64,000 nucleotides of DNA from Fasciola hepatica (GCA_948099385.1 CANUEZ040000183.1:2604001-2668000); one strand, 5' to 3'. Counted from the first letter of the stretch, positions 24,257-37,451 are shown. A program made the numbers and translations. Notes: generated by a model not told the origin, from the sequence alone.

Positions 24257-25391
24257 TCTTAAAAAAATATTGTTTCGACTGGAACGGGCCATTAGGCCTG
24301 GTGTTGAAGCTGAGGGCCACACCGCGGAATTGAACATTGATTCATTTATTTATTCGATCAACTGTCACGAATCGATAAATCAGGTACGAAAGTGTGAATT
24401 AGACTGTAGTTGCAAAACGAGAGTAATTAAACTATGAGTGCAGCGAGGACATGTGCCAACATAAATGGTCGAAGCCAGCTCCAGATCTGACAATGCCTTT
24501 GTTGTGTGGTGGATAACGGTAAGATGTAGTGACGGGAGCGTTACGGTTGGGAGTTCAAGTTCCACTTCTTTGCTCAAGTGAGATGGGAAAATTATCTTAC
24601 GGTAAAAATGTAAACTTCGAAGGAAACAAATCCAAGAATAGAAATGTGATCTGTCAGTTCGCTAGATGCCGTGAAACGTGAGTATAAAACAAATTGAATG
24701 CTTTACTGAAATCTGTGGTTCACGATGTACGTACTTGCTGCTCATGCGTAACTAAACACAATAAGAGAAAGGCAAACTTTAAATTTTACTCATCGTGCGT
24801 GGGAGAATGAAAACAGGTGGTAATATTTTCTTCAATACAACAGTAGGTTTCATTTTACACGTTTACTGGATGCAGCTAGCTTTCGATAAGTACGTGAATA
24901 GTACCGGTGGTTTGTTGAAACCTTAGACGTTCCTAGTTCGTGGTCAGCTAGTTAAGGCAATCCTGAGACGGGCATGGGATACAATAGACAACGACCTGCC
25001 GCCAGTCACGACTACGCATTTGCAAAGCTTGCTCCACGAAATCGAATTCCACATTTTATTTCGGCGGATGGAGCGGGTTAAAAAGTACGCACAAAGAGAG
25101 TCACTCAAAAACATGAATGGGAATTTGCCATTGATGTACCGCGAGTAACCGGATTTGTATCAGCCTTCTTGACCACAATATCATATATGCAAAGGGGCCA
25201 GCAGGTACCTTTATCCTACTCTCAACACTTTTGTTTCTTCCTAATTTTTCATCAAAAGCCTACTATAATTCGCAAAATGACCTCTGCACGATTTGTTCCC
25301 ACCCGATATAGTCTCAATGACTTGTTCCTTCTGAAATTAGAAACTGGATTTTCTGACTGTAACGCAATTTGCGAGCTATTCGTCAGCATTA

Positions 25392-25452
<61 letters not shown>

Positions 25453-27005
25453 ATTCGCTGGGTCATTCTCATATCCGTGAACCCTTTTTTCGATAAACTA
25501 ATCAAGACGTATTTACACTGCCAGTAGGTTATCGGACGGATGATCATGATGTTAGGTCAGATGAATTCGTTTTTATCTCAGATTGCAAGCACTCCTGAAG
25601 TTATTGCTTGTGCGCGAATGTGTAACTAACTGTCTAGATATATATCAGTTAGTGGTTGTTTGAATATGGCTTTTTGAGTTTGATACACCAACTATCAACA
25701 CACTTTATTAGTATGATTACCAGGATTATTATTGTTTACCTTATGTATCCCACTGTGCATAAACAGTGTGACGTTTGTTGCAAAGGGGCTTGTGAAGGGA
25801 AGAGGAATGGCGGTAAAGGCAGTAATTTCACCGTGATTCAAAAGTTTAACTTTATGGCTTTCAACCCGTTTGACTACTACTGCCCAGTGACAGTCAAAAC
25901 GTTAAGGGTTTCCATGGCAGGTGAGTACAGTTATTTGTTGAATAATTCCTCGTAGAATATGAACGACAAATTAGCCATTGAAAATAGACGGAAACAGTTC
26001 AGATATCGTGTGTATTATCTGAACTAACCGCCAGCGAATTGGACTCGCGGTACGCGATTGAAGGTTTTATGTGTGAATCCGTAACGAAATCCAAAGTGGA
26101 CATGGTCTGCTAAGAACAAGGTAACAATAAATCAACGAGTACCCGTTGTTACTGGTCCCATATAATAAAAAGACATCACCCGCGCTCGCACGATTACCTG
26201 TCTGATCATTAAAGCCTTCAGTGAGTCAGAAGTACTACAGGCAAATTTGAAAATTGGCCTGAAATATCTAATTCATAAGGAACCTAACTAGACGAATAGT
26301 TCATTTAAAATCACACGGTGATCCTTTCAAAGTTATTTTGTTGGATAAAATAGCTAACTTACAGAACGAGGACATGTAATCCCAAGTTCGGATTATCGAT
26401 GTAAGTAGCACAACATCGTATTCGGATGACAGAACAGAATTTCAAACTAGATTGAGGTGATAAACGCACTGTCGCGTGCTCAAGTATGGGATTATTATTA
26501 TTAATATTATTTTTTTTTGGGGGGGGGGGAAGAATCTCTGATACACATTCATGATAAAATGAAAAAGCAAAGCTGAAATCAAATCTATTTCTTATTTTTC
26601 AGAAGGATTGAGTCTTAAGTGTAACAATTTTCTAATTATTCTTCACAGTCACTTTAACGACGATATCTCTCTTAGTTGAGAACGAATAATTTGATGTTCC
26701 CCTGGTGGTTTTGACATTTGATTCCAGCCGCTTCGAGGTCAAATTAAATCATGTTTGAGTTGTGCTGCTGAGCAGTTCACAAGTATCGTGTTCCAATCAA
26801 GTACAGTTCACGATATTTTCATTTGTTTGAAAATAATATTCTTTCTTCTATACCAGTATTCGCAAAAATTTGTAAAATTGGAATGATCCGGAATGCTGTT
26901 CACCAAGAAGTGCAGAGGAGGAAGAACGAGAATGACGGTTGTACAATGGTTCCATATCCTGATTCCGAAGTGAACTCGCACGTTTCTCGTCGCAAGTTGA
27001 ATTAG
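24257..27005 (+). CDS. Candidate host gene, three predicted 3' exons, unknown product
   Basis: Three open segments bounded by splice-like sites join without breaking frame. Exon a, 24257-24383, is preceded by CCTGTAGCCAG and followed by GTACGA, encodes LKKILFRLERAIRPGVEAEG..., and ends in phase 0. Exon b, 25767-25920, is preceded by a pyrimidine-rich run ending AAACAG and followed by GTGAGTAC, begins in phase 0 with CDVCCKGACEG, and ends one base into a codon. Exon c, 26857-27005, is preceded by TTCTTTCTTCTATACCAG, supplies the two missing bases, and ends at a TAG stop after SHVSRRKLN. Phase agreement at both junctions is the main support. No domain was recognised, though exon b has five cysteines. 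Upstream exons were not found. Introns would be 1383 and 936 bp, and the first contains a SINE-like head and a TA tract. It could be a chance combination. Confidence 0.3.
24500..24575 (+). repeat. tRNA-derived SINE-like head
   Basis: An A-box-like TGGTGGATAACGGTAAGATG begins at 24507 and a B-box-like AGTTCAAGTTCC at 24552, 45 bases apart. GTGACG and CGTTAC can pair (one G-U) around a four-base loop in the anticodon-arm position. The order and spacing match the segment at 6660-6740, suggesting the same SINE family. Confidence 0.4.
25395..25452. repeat. (TA)n microsatellite
   Basis: TA tract of about 58 bases with one phase slip near 25441. Confidence 0.96.
26510..26529. repeat. T9-G11 homopolymer junction
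   Basis: Nine T followed directly by eleven G, after an ATT-rich stretch. This is a likely polymerase slippage site and possibly an assembly or sequencing weak point. Confidence 0.9.
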
Positions 27006-27590
27006 CACAGAAGGAAGAGTTAGCTATCTGTAAGAATCAGTGGGGTTGGAGGATTCGGTCACACAATCTGTCTGTTTTTGATAATCTTCAAGTGCAAAAC
27101 TTTACCAATTACAATGTCAATCAAGTACGAATAATAATCTTTGCAAACGAACGCAAGCTTGCTGCACCGACAAGGTCACCTCGGCTTTGGTGATATACTG
27201 GCAATGCTAATGTCCATCGTGATGATGAATAACTTCAACATGGCTTGAACTTTCACGATTATGTTGGTCAGTAGTCAACAACCATATCATAGCTTGCAGT
27301 CAACGTTTTGATATTAGTTTACGCATGATGCTGGGGAATCCCATCTCAGATGCCTAATTATCAGTGCTTTCATGCATTTTTCTTCAAGTGTCGCATGCAT
27401 TCCTTGTTTGCTCCTTTGTCTGGAGCCTCTTGTTCGCTCTGCACAGACGTATTCTGCGGAAGTACTCAGCTCGATCAGCAGTTTATTGCGCGCAGAATTC
27501 CAAACAATACACCTGCGTGAATACAAAAATTTCACACTCACTGACCTCACCCAATTATTGTAGATGTTGATCAAAATGTCCAACATGCTG
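27006..27590. other. Unassigned DNA with an open frame on the minus strand
   Basis: A 90-codon minus-strand frame at 27314-27586 lies directly downstream of the hammerhead-like relic at 27597-27632 in the same orientation, and could be part of the same decayed element. No motif was recognised. Confidence 0.25.
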
Positions 27591-27596
27591 AATCAG

Positions 27597-27632
27597 TTGT
27601 TACCAGCCTTTTGTCACGGCCCTCATCAGTTG
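27597..27632 (-). ncRNA. Hammerhead-ribozyme-like relic
   Basis: On the minus strand: CTGATGA, GGGCC, a loop, GGCTG, then GTAAC. The conserved CUGAUGA strand is intact, GGGCC and GGCTG can form a 4-bp stem II (three Watson-Crick pairs and a G-U), and GTAAC occupies the place of the essential GAAAC. The A-core substitution should abolish cleavage. Hammerheads are known in PLE terminal repeats and retrozymes of flatworms; I infer a remnant of one of these. Confidence 0.4.
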
Positions 27633-28707
27633 AGTTCTTGAAGCTAAGGAAGGGAACAGCGTGCTTCTTCACGAATAAACATTATGTATCGCTAATGTGA
27701 GAAATGGAATATAGAGGGATGGGGAAAATATCTTGGCATCTAATACTCGCTAGTTAGCCACCCAAAAGAGCTCATCAGGCGGTCGATATTTCGGTTGAAA
27801 CATTCAGCGCATTCCCTTTTACGTTCACAAAACTAATTCGTGTGTTTCGTGTCATGCATGCCCATGAGAATGAAATCATGCTTATCCAGCACATTTTTAT
27901 GTTGAATCAAGAAAGATAGATAAACGGGAACTACTACATTGTATTTCCACTAATCATTTTTGTTCTGTATAATTTATGGTTATCACCAATCGGTAAATGC
28001 GAAAGGTTCCTGAATGATAACACACACAACCACCGAGGCTTCATGAATCCCTGAAAGTATGGAAACTTGACCTGCAAAAGCTCTAAACTTTGTCTCCATA
28101 TTTCGCTTTATTTACGACGCGGAGTTGAAATAGGTTTTAGGTTCATCAGAACCCGTTCAGTGGAACTCGAGGTGCCAAAATCACGATGTTGTGTTCCCAC
28201 TTGATATCGTTAGGTTTAAGGTCATTTGAGTAGGAGGCCCGTCATGTTTTCCCTATAACTGACAGGATTCCTATTATGGACAGACTGTTGCCAAATTTGT
28301 CAAAGTGAACGGGAGGCAGATAAAGCCTTCTGAAGAGGATGAGTTCAGCCCAGAATCGTGATTTTATTTCGAATCAATTTCCAAGTGAATAATCCTATAA
28401 ATATGATCAATGACCGGTCAAGAGTATATGCGGCAGTCCGTGGAAGTAGCTTAAATAACGATCCATACCTTTGCATACGACGTTGAATAGTCTTCGAATG
28501 ACATGTCAATTTTTAGATGTAGATGAATGCATATGCCGTCTGAGACGGTACTCAAACTATTCTCTAGCTAAAAGAACATGGTAGGATAACTTACTTCGAC
28601 AATAGATTCTATAACTTGTTTCTGATGACACGTGAACCCTGATGTATTATTCGTAACTGAGGTATAGTAATTAGTATGTAAAATGGTGGACAAAATTTTC
28701 TCGATAG
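27633..28707. other. Unassigned AT-rich DNA
   Basis: No gene, repeat or RNA signal recognised. Confidence 0.35.
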
Positions 28708-28962
28708 CATACGATCGGTTTGGCGACTCCGCCGAAAATCAGGATTCCCTCTCGGTTACTCCGGTGCTGGATCATCTTCATATTTGTACACTACGTTGTT
28801 GTATTTTACGTAGGATCTAATTTATATCGCCTGCTTTTTGAACGCATACTCCTGATTGGGGAGTGTACAAATGAATCGCAACGGTGTTTTCCCTCAGTCA
28901 TTCGTGAGTCAGTGCTAAGAAAACGAACAAAACGGCCGCATATTCGAGCGCTCTTATCGATA
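28708..28962 (+). CDS. Candidate internal exon with membrane segment, unknown product
   Basis: An 85-codon segment without stops lies between an acceptor-like TTTTCTCGATAG and a strong donor-like GTAAGTAG, phase 0 at both ends. The translation includes a hydrophobic run (WIIFIFVHYVVVFYVG) and a basic stretch (VLRKRTKRPHIRALLSI), so it could be part of a membrane protein. No family match and no partner exon were identified. The longer frame reading into the following TA tract is not credible. Confidence 0.22.
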
Positions 28963-29051
28963 GTAAGTAGTATTACCGCTGTGATTTATTTGTGGACTCT
29001 CCAAAGAAGAGTACCCATTCACATTACAGACGATTCAAATTATGATCCTGG

Positions 29052-29052
<1 letters not shown>

Positions 29053-29105
<53 letters not shown>
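29053..29105. repeat. (TA)n microsatellite
   Basis: Uninterrupted TA tract of 53 bases. Confidence 0.97.
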
Positions 29106-29108
<3 letters not shown>

Positions 29109-31025
29109 ACTATGTATACACCCTTCGCTGACTGCTATTTGGAATGCAACTTCCACACTCAAACCCCACTTCATCTGAATAGCCTCTCATTTAGAAGAGC
29201 CAGGCTCGAGTTTCTCTCCTGTTAAAGCTCATCAAGAATGCATATTCCTCTCTCCAACCCCTATTTTGAACCCGAGCATTTTCGCCTGTATACCCCGAGT
29301 TTTAGCGATGCAGCACCCCACTCCCATCCAAGCTGATACGAATCAATTATTTGATTGTGTCCAAATATCATCCTGTACACCAGCTTTTGGTACCCGAAGA
29401 CTGTTAAAGTCTTGTTCGCCCCAAGTTATTGTCTCCCGCCTAGTCAGGCCTTGTCCACAGGATTGGGACACTGGGCCCATGTGCCTTTCCCGCAAATGAT
29501 ATACTGCGTATATCCCAGTTGAACGCAAGTAGTGCAAGGGACTAGTACTACTTTGCGGAAACAACCAGACTTGGTGGCGGTTATTCATTTCATCCCCCAC
29601 TCTTTACCGTGACATACATAACCCCCCCCCCCCTAAACTGAAATAAACATAATTTATTTCAGCTCAGTATACATTGTGTAATGAAGTTCTCAAACTAACA
29701 TGCAACGGAAAGAATTTCCCTTAAAATTTCTTATAGTGATGATGATTTTTAAACAACCCAAATCTTACCACTGAACACGGAAAGTATATCGAAGTGAAAG
29801 ACCAAATTTAATGAATATTGAACTTCTCAGTTTTCACCTCATATGGCCAATCTCTTTGGAAGTAAGATTTTAGATTTTGATTGCTGAAACGATTATTGAG
29901 CATATGATATTCACTCTTTTTGCAATAACATGCCGGAACCTACACAGAAATAATCTCTCTGGGACTCAGTGTATGTAGGGAAACCTCGCTGGAGTATTGT
30001 GATATTATCTTAATTATTGGTATGGTTTCCTGGCTAAAGCGCACCGTACGATCGCCAAGTCAAGCTGCGATTTTTGTAACGTCAGTTGGACCCAACTAGT
30101 CGCCCTTTCTCTTTTTCAAAGTATGAGTCTGGACAACCTGCATCTCTGCCAATGTCATTCGGGGGTGGGATCAGTCGTCGTAACCGATCCTGCAATTGCA
30201 ATTTCTTTGACCTCTTATATGTACAGGGTCCTAGGCGGTCGTTTTGCGTAGAAATTCATAATGTGTTTTTTATCTGAGGGAAAGCACGCGGACACACTAG
30301 TTACTTTAGTATGCAAGGATCAGTGTCATCCGTAGAGCTTGCTCGAGTTCGATCTGCAAACGACAAAATCACAGAAAATTCCATGAGCCCAAATGCCCAT
30401 TAGGTGCATCAATAGGATCCCACACTTAAATTTATTGAACAATAGTATGGCCGCCAACAGCTTGGTCACCACAATACCAAGTACTTTCTTGATAGCTCGG
30501 ATGTACCAAATCTATATTGGTTGCCAATGGATGATAACGAGCACCACTTTCTCTTGTCTTCTCCAGTTATTTTGTTCGGTAATTCATATGCAGTTGGCTG
30601 TGACAGGTGGTTGCTGTTTTGTTAGTGTATTTGTAGGTGTCTCAACTCTTGTTTGCAATATAGTGTTTCCGTTGGCTAATTTGTATACTCCATTAGCTGG
30701 CAACGTGATGAGCAAACGTTTGATACATTGTGGCAGAGATGAACCAAAGTTCACATATCTCTTACTAGGTGCAGGTTTTCTTTAGAGGATCACTGAGGAT
30801 TTCTGGTTGGCATTTACATTTAATCAAAATGGAGGATATCAAATGACTACATTTGTTAACTGGATTTTCATCACCGTATTTCGAAAGCATGTAAGTTGAG
30901 TGAATGAGCAACAACTGCACTCGGAATCGATAGAAAGTCTTTATCCCTTCACCAATCTTGTGTAATATTTCTATGGTATAGATGTGTAGCTTACTTTTTA
31001 TGTTATACTTTCGAATGTGCCCTAT
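29106..31025. other. Unassigned DNA; 29120-29600 compositionally distinct
   Basis: Positions 29120-29600 are richer in C than the surroundings and end in a C12 run (29632-29643), which suggests an old repeat of unknown family. A 130-codon frame at 30393-30785 has no recognised domain or bounded splice sites. Confidence 0.3.
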
Positions 31026-31467
31026 TGTAACAAGGACGACAACACACGGCAGGATACTTGTATTCCCATGATCACACAAGTCCAGTCATGGCACACATAC
31101 AGTTGCTTATAAAGGCCTTTTTCTAGACTGCGCGGCACCAAGATTGCTATTGCCGCTGCTTGAGCACTTCGGCTGCGTTCTGTCCATTTGCCTGTGGCCG
31201 ATGGCTTGCTTCTCTTGCCCGCCATTTCCCTTCGGTTGGCCCGACTGTCTCAGTTGACGGCTCGATCGGCAGCCCTTCACCTGAGCTATGTTGTTGGTTG
31301 CCGGAGATCCCGCTGCTTCCTCTCTGGTTGTCTGTATGCTTCTTTTTGCCTGCTTCGAGACGCCACTGACATATTTGCCACCTGTTATTTTTTCTGTGGC
31401 CCTCGTTTGGTTCGTTCGTTCGCCTTGATGTTCATGCCGTTCCCTCGCCCCAGCATTCCTTGTTACA
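31026..31467 (-). mobile_element. Solo LTR (CsRn1-like Ty3/gypsy) with 4-bp target duplication
   Basis: A 442-bp segment begins TGTAACAAGG and ends CCTTGTTACA, a perfect 10-bp terminal inverted repeat with TG...CA ends. It is flanked by CTAT on both sides (31022-31025 and 31468-31471), the expected 4-bp duplication. Orientation is minus: the TATA box CCTTTATAAGC lies at 31115-31105 with the transcription-start region and GACTGGACTT downstream. No internal region is present, so it arose by LTR-LTR recombination. The plus-strand open frames of up to 124 codons across it are by-products of its GC-rich composition. It is homologous to the LTR at 7221-7652. Assignment to the CsRn1 group rests on the TGTAAC/GTTACA ends and is moderately secure. 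Confidence 0.8.
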
Positions 31468-34400
31468 CTATGATCTCACCTACTACTCTATGTGGTGTGG
31501 TGATACTGGAACAAAGATCATGCGATGAGTGTGGTAAACTATACTTGTTTGTCCCGAGATAAAATCAGGGTGATTTCCAATGTACGGAGATCGAATGATT
31601 ATGTTTCTCGTTTATCGAAAATAAAGATCATTCAAAAAATGGTGATGAAAGTATAGTCTGCAGATGCAGGGATTACAAGATAGCATGACCAACTCAAAAT
31701 TGGCTGCGACCTGAAGGAACTCAAGCGAGCATATCCATAGATTTATCAAATAATCATCGAATTGTATCAGTCATAGCTCCATAGAATCAAATATTTCTAT
31801 CGCTTCCCTCGAAATCCATGGATAGTGTCGCCAAATCGGTTTTCTTCACTTACCCTACATCAGTCATAGCACAAATTGTTGTATTCAATGGACGTTGCTT
31901 CTACTTTGTACCACCTCAAAATTAGAAACATACACAGCTCTTAAAAGTTTGCCAGTTACCAATAATACTATCTTCATGAATCAATAGCGAGAAAATATTC
32001 AATCATTGGTTCTGTGTGGGCCTGATAAGAAGACAGAATGAGAAAATCGTCTTCGCAATATGTGCAAACGTTTCAAATTCAGTGACCACATTCCGGACTC
32101 ATGGAAAAACTTTACCTCAAGTCAGATCGTACAAAAAGTGTTAGAGTCAAATCCATGATACTTCTAACGCTTTCCCTCGTAATTTCAATTGAGTTTACTG
32201 TTAATTCAGAGTTTCTGGTCACCGTTGCAAAGTTACACAATAATATCCGTCGCATGTTCACTTGATCAATGGAAACAATAGCGTGAAACTTTACTGAAAG
32301 AAAATAAAGTTTTCGGCTTCTTTAATTTGAACATTAATTGAACTGCGATCTAATTACTGGACTAGACGACCATTATGATCGACATATGGAGGGATACAAT
32401 AAAACGTGAATGTATGTCTGGATTAGATTAGCGGGACAACAAGTCGTTGTCGAACAAGCCTGTAGTGCACCCAAATTGTGCATATAATTGCGTGCAACAC
32501 CTTGAGTCTCTCGACGATAACACCGATCAGTTACTCGCTATAAACTTGGGAAAATTGAATCATTTTTACTGGACTATGTTGAAGAACTTCGATCTGAACA
32601 TCAAAGGTATGAGTAATATGACAAGTAGATTTTGAAGTGAGACGGAAGGTATGCTCCGAGAAAAACGTCGAGAATGGCTGTTATCTCGTTTGAGTCATAA
32701 GGAACAGGCACGGACTCGGATTTAGATTGTAGAATCATACGTTCATTCGCCAAAAGTTATTTCATTGCTTAACACGAATAACTTTCATAATGAGAACACG
32801 AAGTTTCAAGTTTAAATTTGTGTTGTCAGAGGCGTCGTGTAGTATCTGCATTACGGAACAAAACTTCCCGATAAGCACACGACCGACTTCAAGGTTGTCA
32901 ATCATCCGGTATGCGTGGTCGGAACTAGTTTACCCAATCGTTCATATATTCGAGCATTCCACAGTTCGTGTACACCTACATTTTCATTTGGATTGTTACG
33001 AGCGTGCAAGGACGAGAAGTCAACATTTCGAAAAAGGAGGGAATTCTCCCAAAGGTTGCTGATCATTCATGCATACATGGTACATAATTACCCGACTACA
33101 TATCCTTGCTGATTAGAATATCTCATCCGAGGTTTTCGGAGGCGATTTTATACGCTAACACTGATTTTAACCTTTGATGTTCACTGTCGTAATTACCGTG
33201 ATTCAAGGGACCAGATACAAATCTTCGCAACCTTTACCGTAAGCACTGCGTAGTTGTTCACAGAGAATATCTAGCTAGGTTACCGTCTTTTCCAAGTGAG
33301 CTTCATTATATACCATAAATCCTTTGCGTCTGCAAATCTCAAGGTAAAGTAACAAATCTGATTTGTACAATGAAATCCCCGTTGATGTATTTCGAGTGCG
33401 GAAACCATGCAAACGGGCAATTCTTAACTCTACAGCTGCATTGTAATCAGGATGAAATATAATCACGAATACAGCGGGGAAGCCCGGCCTGTATGCACAA
33501 CAGTAGTGGACAGTAAAGCTCGAAGTGGTGAACCCAATAAAACCACGGCTCTGTGTGCTGTGTTTCCACACACATCGAGTCTTTATTCCACGAATAGATT
33601 CTCCAAACTGTATACAGGTTTACCGAAGTCAAAAATGTCCATCATTTAAAAATCACTCGAAAATGTAATCGCGTTCACTAGGAGAAATATAATACATATA
33701 TGTTTATGGTTTAGGATACAATTGACGATGTATCTTTTTGCCGTGCTGCTCTAAAAATATTGCATTGCATGTTAATACGGTTACCTAGGCTTCTTTTATT
33801 ATCTCCACTATATAGTGTTGTTTTCCCTTCACACTCCAAAATTATTAGGAGTGTTTTGCAGGCAGACTGGTTTGTCCTTTGTACACATTCATAAACGGGT
33901 TTAAACGAACTTTTTTCAGACTGTTCTTGGGCTGATTATGTCAGCTCCACTGACATGCAGTTATCGGAAATCAAGTAACTTTCAGCTGACTGCTGATATT
34001 CCATGTTAATCGGATGAAGCACAATTCCAAAATAACACTGGAATTCGATTCCGATGAGAATACAGCTGTGAACCAAATGTGGAGTGCTCAAGTATAAGGA
34101 TGAGTGGAGAGGGGTATCGGATACGCAAAGGTAATGAGCTGCGAAAACTGGGAAACCGGTTTTGTCCTCTCTGAGAAAATTTTGTTTTTTCATCCGCATA
34201 CAATGCCATGCTAATCATATCGAAAGTATTCAGGAGATTGGTAAACCCAAGTTGCAAGGAAGTGCAGCAAGCCAGAATATTTCACAAACGGTCTCAAACG
34301 TATGATTGACTCGAGCACATTATTTCGAACTGGGCGGATTAAGCGGTTTTGTTGAGAATCAAGGTATTTTCTCATTTGCTTAGTCGGAATTGTGTTCCTT

Positions 34401-37400
34401 TTCAAGAGCACACCGAAAAAATTCCCCGGTTTTTATTCAGGTTTCACTCTTAGGACTGGTAACAGGCGATATTATTTTACCTGAACAGAACAAACTTACC
34501 GGCCTGCTCATTCTGAATCGGAACGTGAGGAGTATGTGGTGATTTCAGCATGGCTAAAGTGTGGTACAGAAACGGATGAAATTCCCGCTTGTGATGCTGA
34601 TTGAGATATGAAGGAGCTCAATTTGGGTTGTGAATAAAATTTCCGTCGGCAAGTGCATTCACTCAAAAGATCAATATGGTTTGCAATAAACATGGTTGTT
34701 ATTACCGCATGAAAATGAGCCATCTTTGATACACGGTTGCACGTATATGGTAGAAAAAAGGGGGTATTTTGGCAAAAAGACCTGGATGGGATTATGCCAT
34801 CACTCAGTTCCAGATTTGAGGCACAATGGTTGGTGAGATAGCACGTCATTTGTGAATTGAAAACATGATTCTTGTGTTTCAAAATGACACCCATTTGTAC
34901 GTGATGTCCCCAAAAGACGACAATATACCATTCGTATTTGCCGGTAACTATTTGCCGAACATTGCTAGCTGGAGAACATGATGGATGAACTTTGTTTTCG
35001 TAATGTCACTCTCCATCTCGGACAGTATATACTTGTGGTTCCCCAAGTTTTCTTCAGATCTTTCATGTTAGAATGTTCATCTGTTGTTTCTTCTCCCCGA
35101 ACGGACCGGTAAACTTGAGTGTAAAATAAATCCGTTACTGTCTTATTTGTATTTGTCCTCTACTAAATAAATAGATTCATCCGACCACCTCACAGGCATT
35201 CGATGAATCTACCTAAATATTGTCAATGGGTACATGAATAGAGAGTTGTATCCGCCTTTTACCAACTAAAAATGAAAATCTGTCAGAGACAAGAGCCGAT
35301 TTCCATAATTAGAATTATTAAGTGCAGTATTGATCAGGACTTGACACTGATCGATAACAAATAATGGAGTATTCGTGACCCCTTCGCTTCAAACTAGACA
35401 GTGCAAAATCAATTTTCTCTGAAAGTCTGAGAAGACAGAATACCTAAGTTATTCTTTGAACCGCATACAACCCTGCCAGTTTATGGAACAGTACATGACC
35501 CCAAGTCAGATCCGGCACAGTCTGGGTATCAAATTGGTTTGTAAAGTGAATAAGAAGAACCAACCTTGTCTCCAGTTTTCACTTCAAAACTTGTATCTGA
35601 AGCAGCAGTCAACTCGATGAGAAATCACATTTGTGGACGCAGATGTACGGTGTCCGCTACCTGTGTGTTGGATCGACAGTTGCTGGGTACTGTGCAGCAA
35701 GACAAAAGAAGCTCTCAGCTCTTATTCTGTGACTATTCAACGAGTTGCTAGCCCATTATGGGTCTAAATGTTTACTATAATTATCACACGCGAACATTTT
35801 CAACACCGGTTTGACATAAAGACGGCCTAAAGAGTGTGTCCATGGCGATTACTCTCATACTAGCTAGAGCTATCGGGTTAAGTAAGAATAGAAGTTCAAG
35901 CACACGGATTGCAGTAGCTAAGGAATTGGTATGCAACTCAGAAAATTTCGATGGGGTTGATATTAAAAAGCACCAATGACTTCGACGTTATCTGTGTTTC
36001 CATTATTTGGACATTAAAAATCACGGAGACAGGTAATCTGTAGTAGTGATGATTGAAATATTGGTAAGAATACGTCAGTGATAGTAATTACCTTTGTTCG
36101 CAGATGATCATAAAATTTTTAGCCAGCTAAGGATGTTCGAAAGGACTGATCGGGGGTGGGTATGATGTGTTCCATGATAAAAAGCCTGTTCATTTTTTCC
36201 TTCGTTAATCTAAATTCAACTTACATTATTTTTGAAATTTAGGCTTCAAATTATCTAAAGCCGTTTCTATGAAAATGACCTATTCAAAAAGTAGTTCACA
36301 TTTTGAATATATTTTCGAGGCGATCTCTGTGGCAAGATAGTTCACTTCGGATGATCCAATATGAGTTTGTTCCCTGTTGAAATTCTATTTTTTATGGACA
36401 TCTAACTACCTGATGGTTCATCGGCTTTAAATGGTGTGAAATATCTGGCATTTGCTGAATTACTGAATAAATTTGATGTTCTGTATTTCGTTCCACCTAA
36501 CCATTTAACCACTGATCAGCCCACACAATCGTCGTCCTGATGAAGAACCCTGCAACGACTCAAACTGAACATTTGGTCATGCTAGTTATTTTATCGAGTG
36601 CAGATCTCATTTGATTTTACCAGGCGTATTTGCAACCACTCCATTTGTCGTCAACATCGTTATGTATCCTACATTTCCGCCAACCAGGACTGAGCATCGT
36701 ACCTCAGAAGCAACGGTGAATTTACATTTATCCGCTCAGACCAAAACGTTCGTAGGATACCTTTACCTTTTTTATATGTACGAGCCCTATTGCGTCTTTC
36801 AATTTGCCAATCCTCACGACAATGTTATTTGGCCAAATCACGCTAGGGGTTTATTTTTTCTTATTTTCATAGTTCTTCAGCTTGCATTTAAAATGGTCCG
36901 ATACGGTTTAGGTTCCCACAGCTCAGTGGAGTTAATTATATGAAACTCCGCCGTGTACGCTTGGTTTGTTCCTATATTTGATTTCACAGTTGTTTTTATC
37001 TGCTTACAATTTTAGATGAATAATTATTGCGCTTAATATGTAACCGAGACAATGTTGTGGGACTGCAAACCGGGCCGATGCAAGCCGCAGCTGATATTCG
37101 TCCACGCCCATGTGGCCGAACATGACTGGTCAACTTTTGTGTCACCCTTGCACGCGTGATACAATCATGTTTTTGTCGATTTGTACTCTCATCGCTTTGC
37201 TTCCTTAAACCATTCGGCAAATAAATGTCATCACGCTGTTCTAGTTACGAGACACGTGTCCTTTTTCTACTGAGTAATCAAACCGAGGCTGACCTTTCTA
37301 ACAGACAATCAATATTTCTCTCTATCAGACCAAGATTTTTTCCTGAATACCTGAACGTATATAACATGTTGGTGGCACAAGGATCCCGACTCTCAAAGAC

Positions 37401-37451
37401 AATGGAAAATACATGGGAAAATTTCGCACTCAATAGTTCAAAGCTGTGAGT
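31468..37451. other. Unassigned AT-rich DNA
   Basis: About 6 kb with only short frames (longest 128 codons, minus, 34508-34894). Similar short segments around TTGAGCACTCCACA (minus, near 34095) and TTCGAGCATTCCACA (plus, near 32957) may be an old repeat but are too short to define. At 36530-36570 CCTGATGAAG...ACGAC faintly recalls a hammerhead core without the GAAAC strand. Confidence 0.3.

Noticed and set aside
31160..31562. GC-rich open frames of up to 124 codons on plus
   Set aside because: They lie on the antisense strand of the solo LTR at 31026-31467.
36530..36570. Hammerhead-like CCTGATGAAG...ACGAC
   Set aside because: The GAAAC strand is absent and stem II does not pair.
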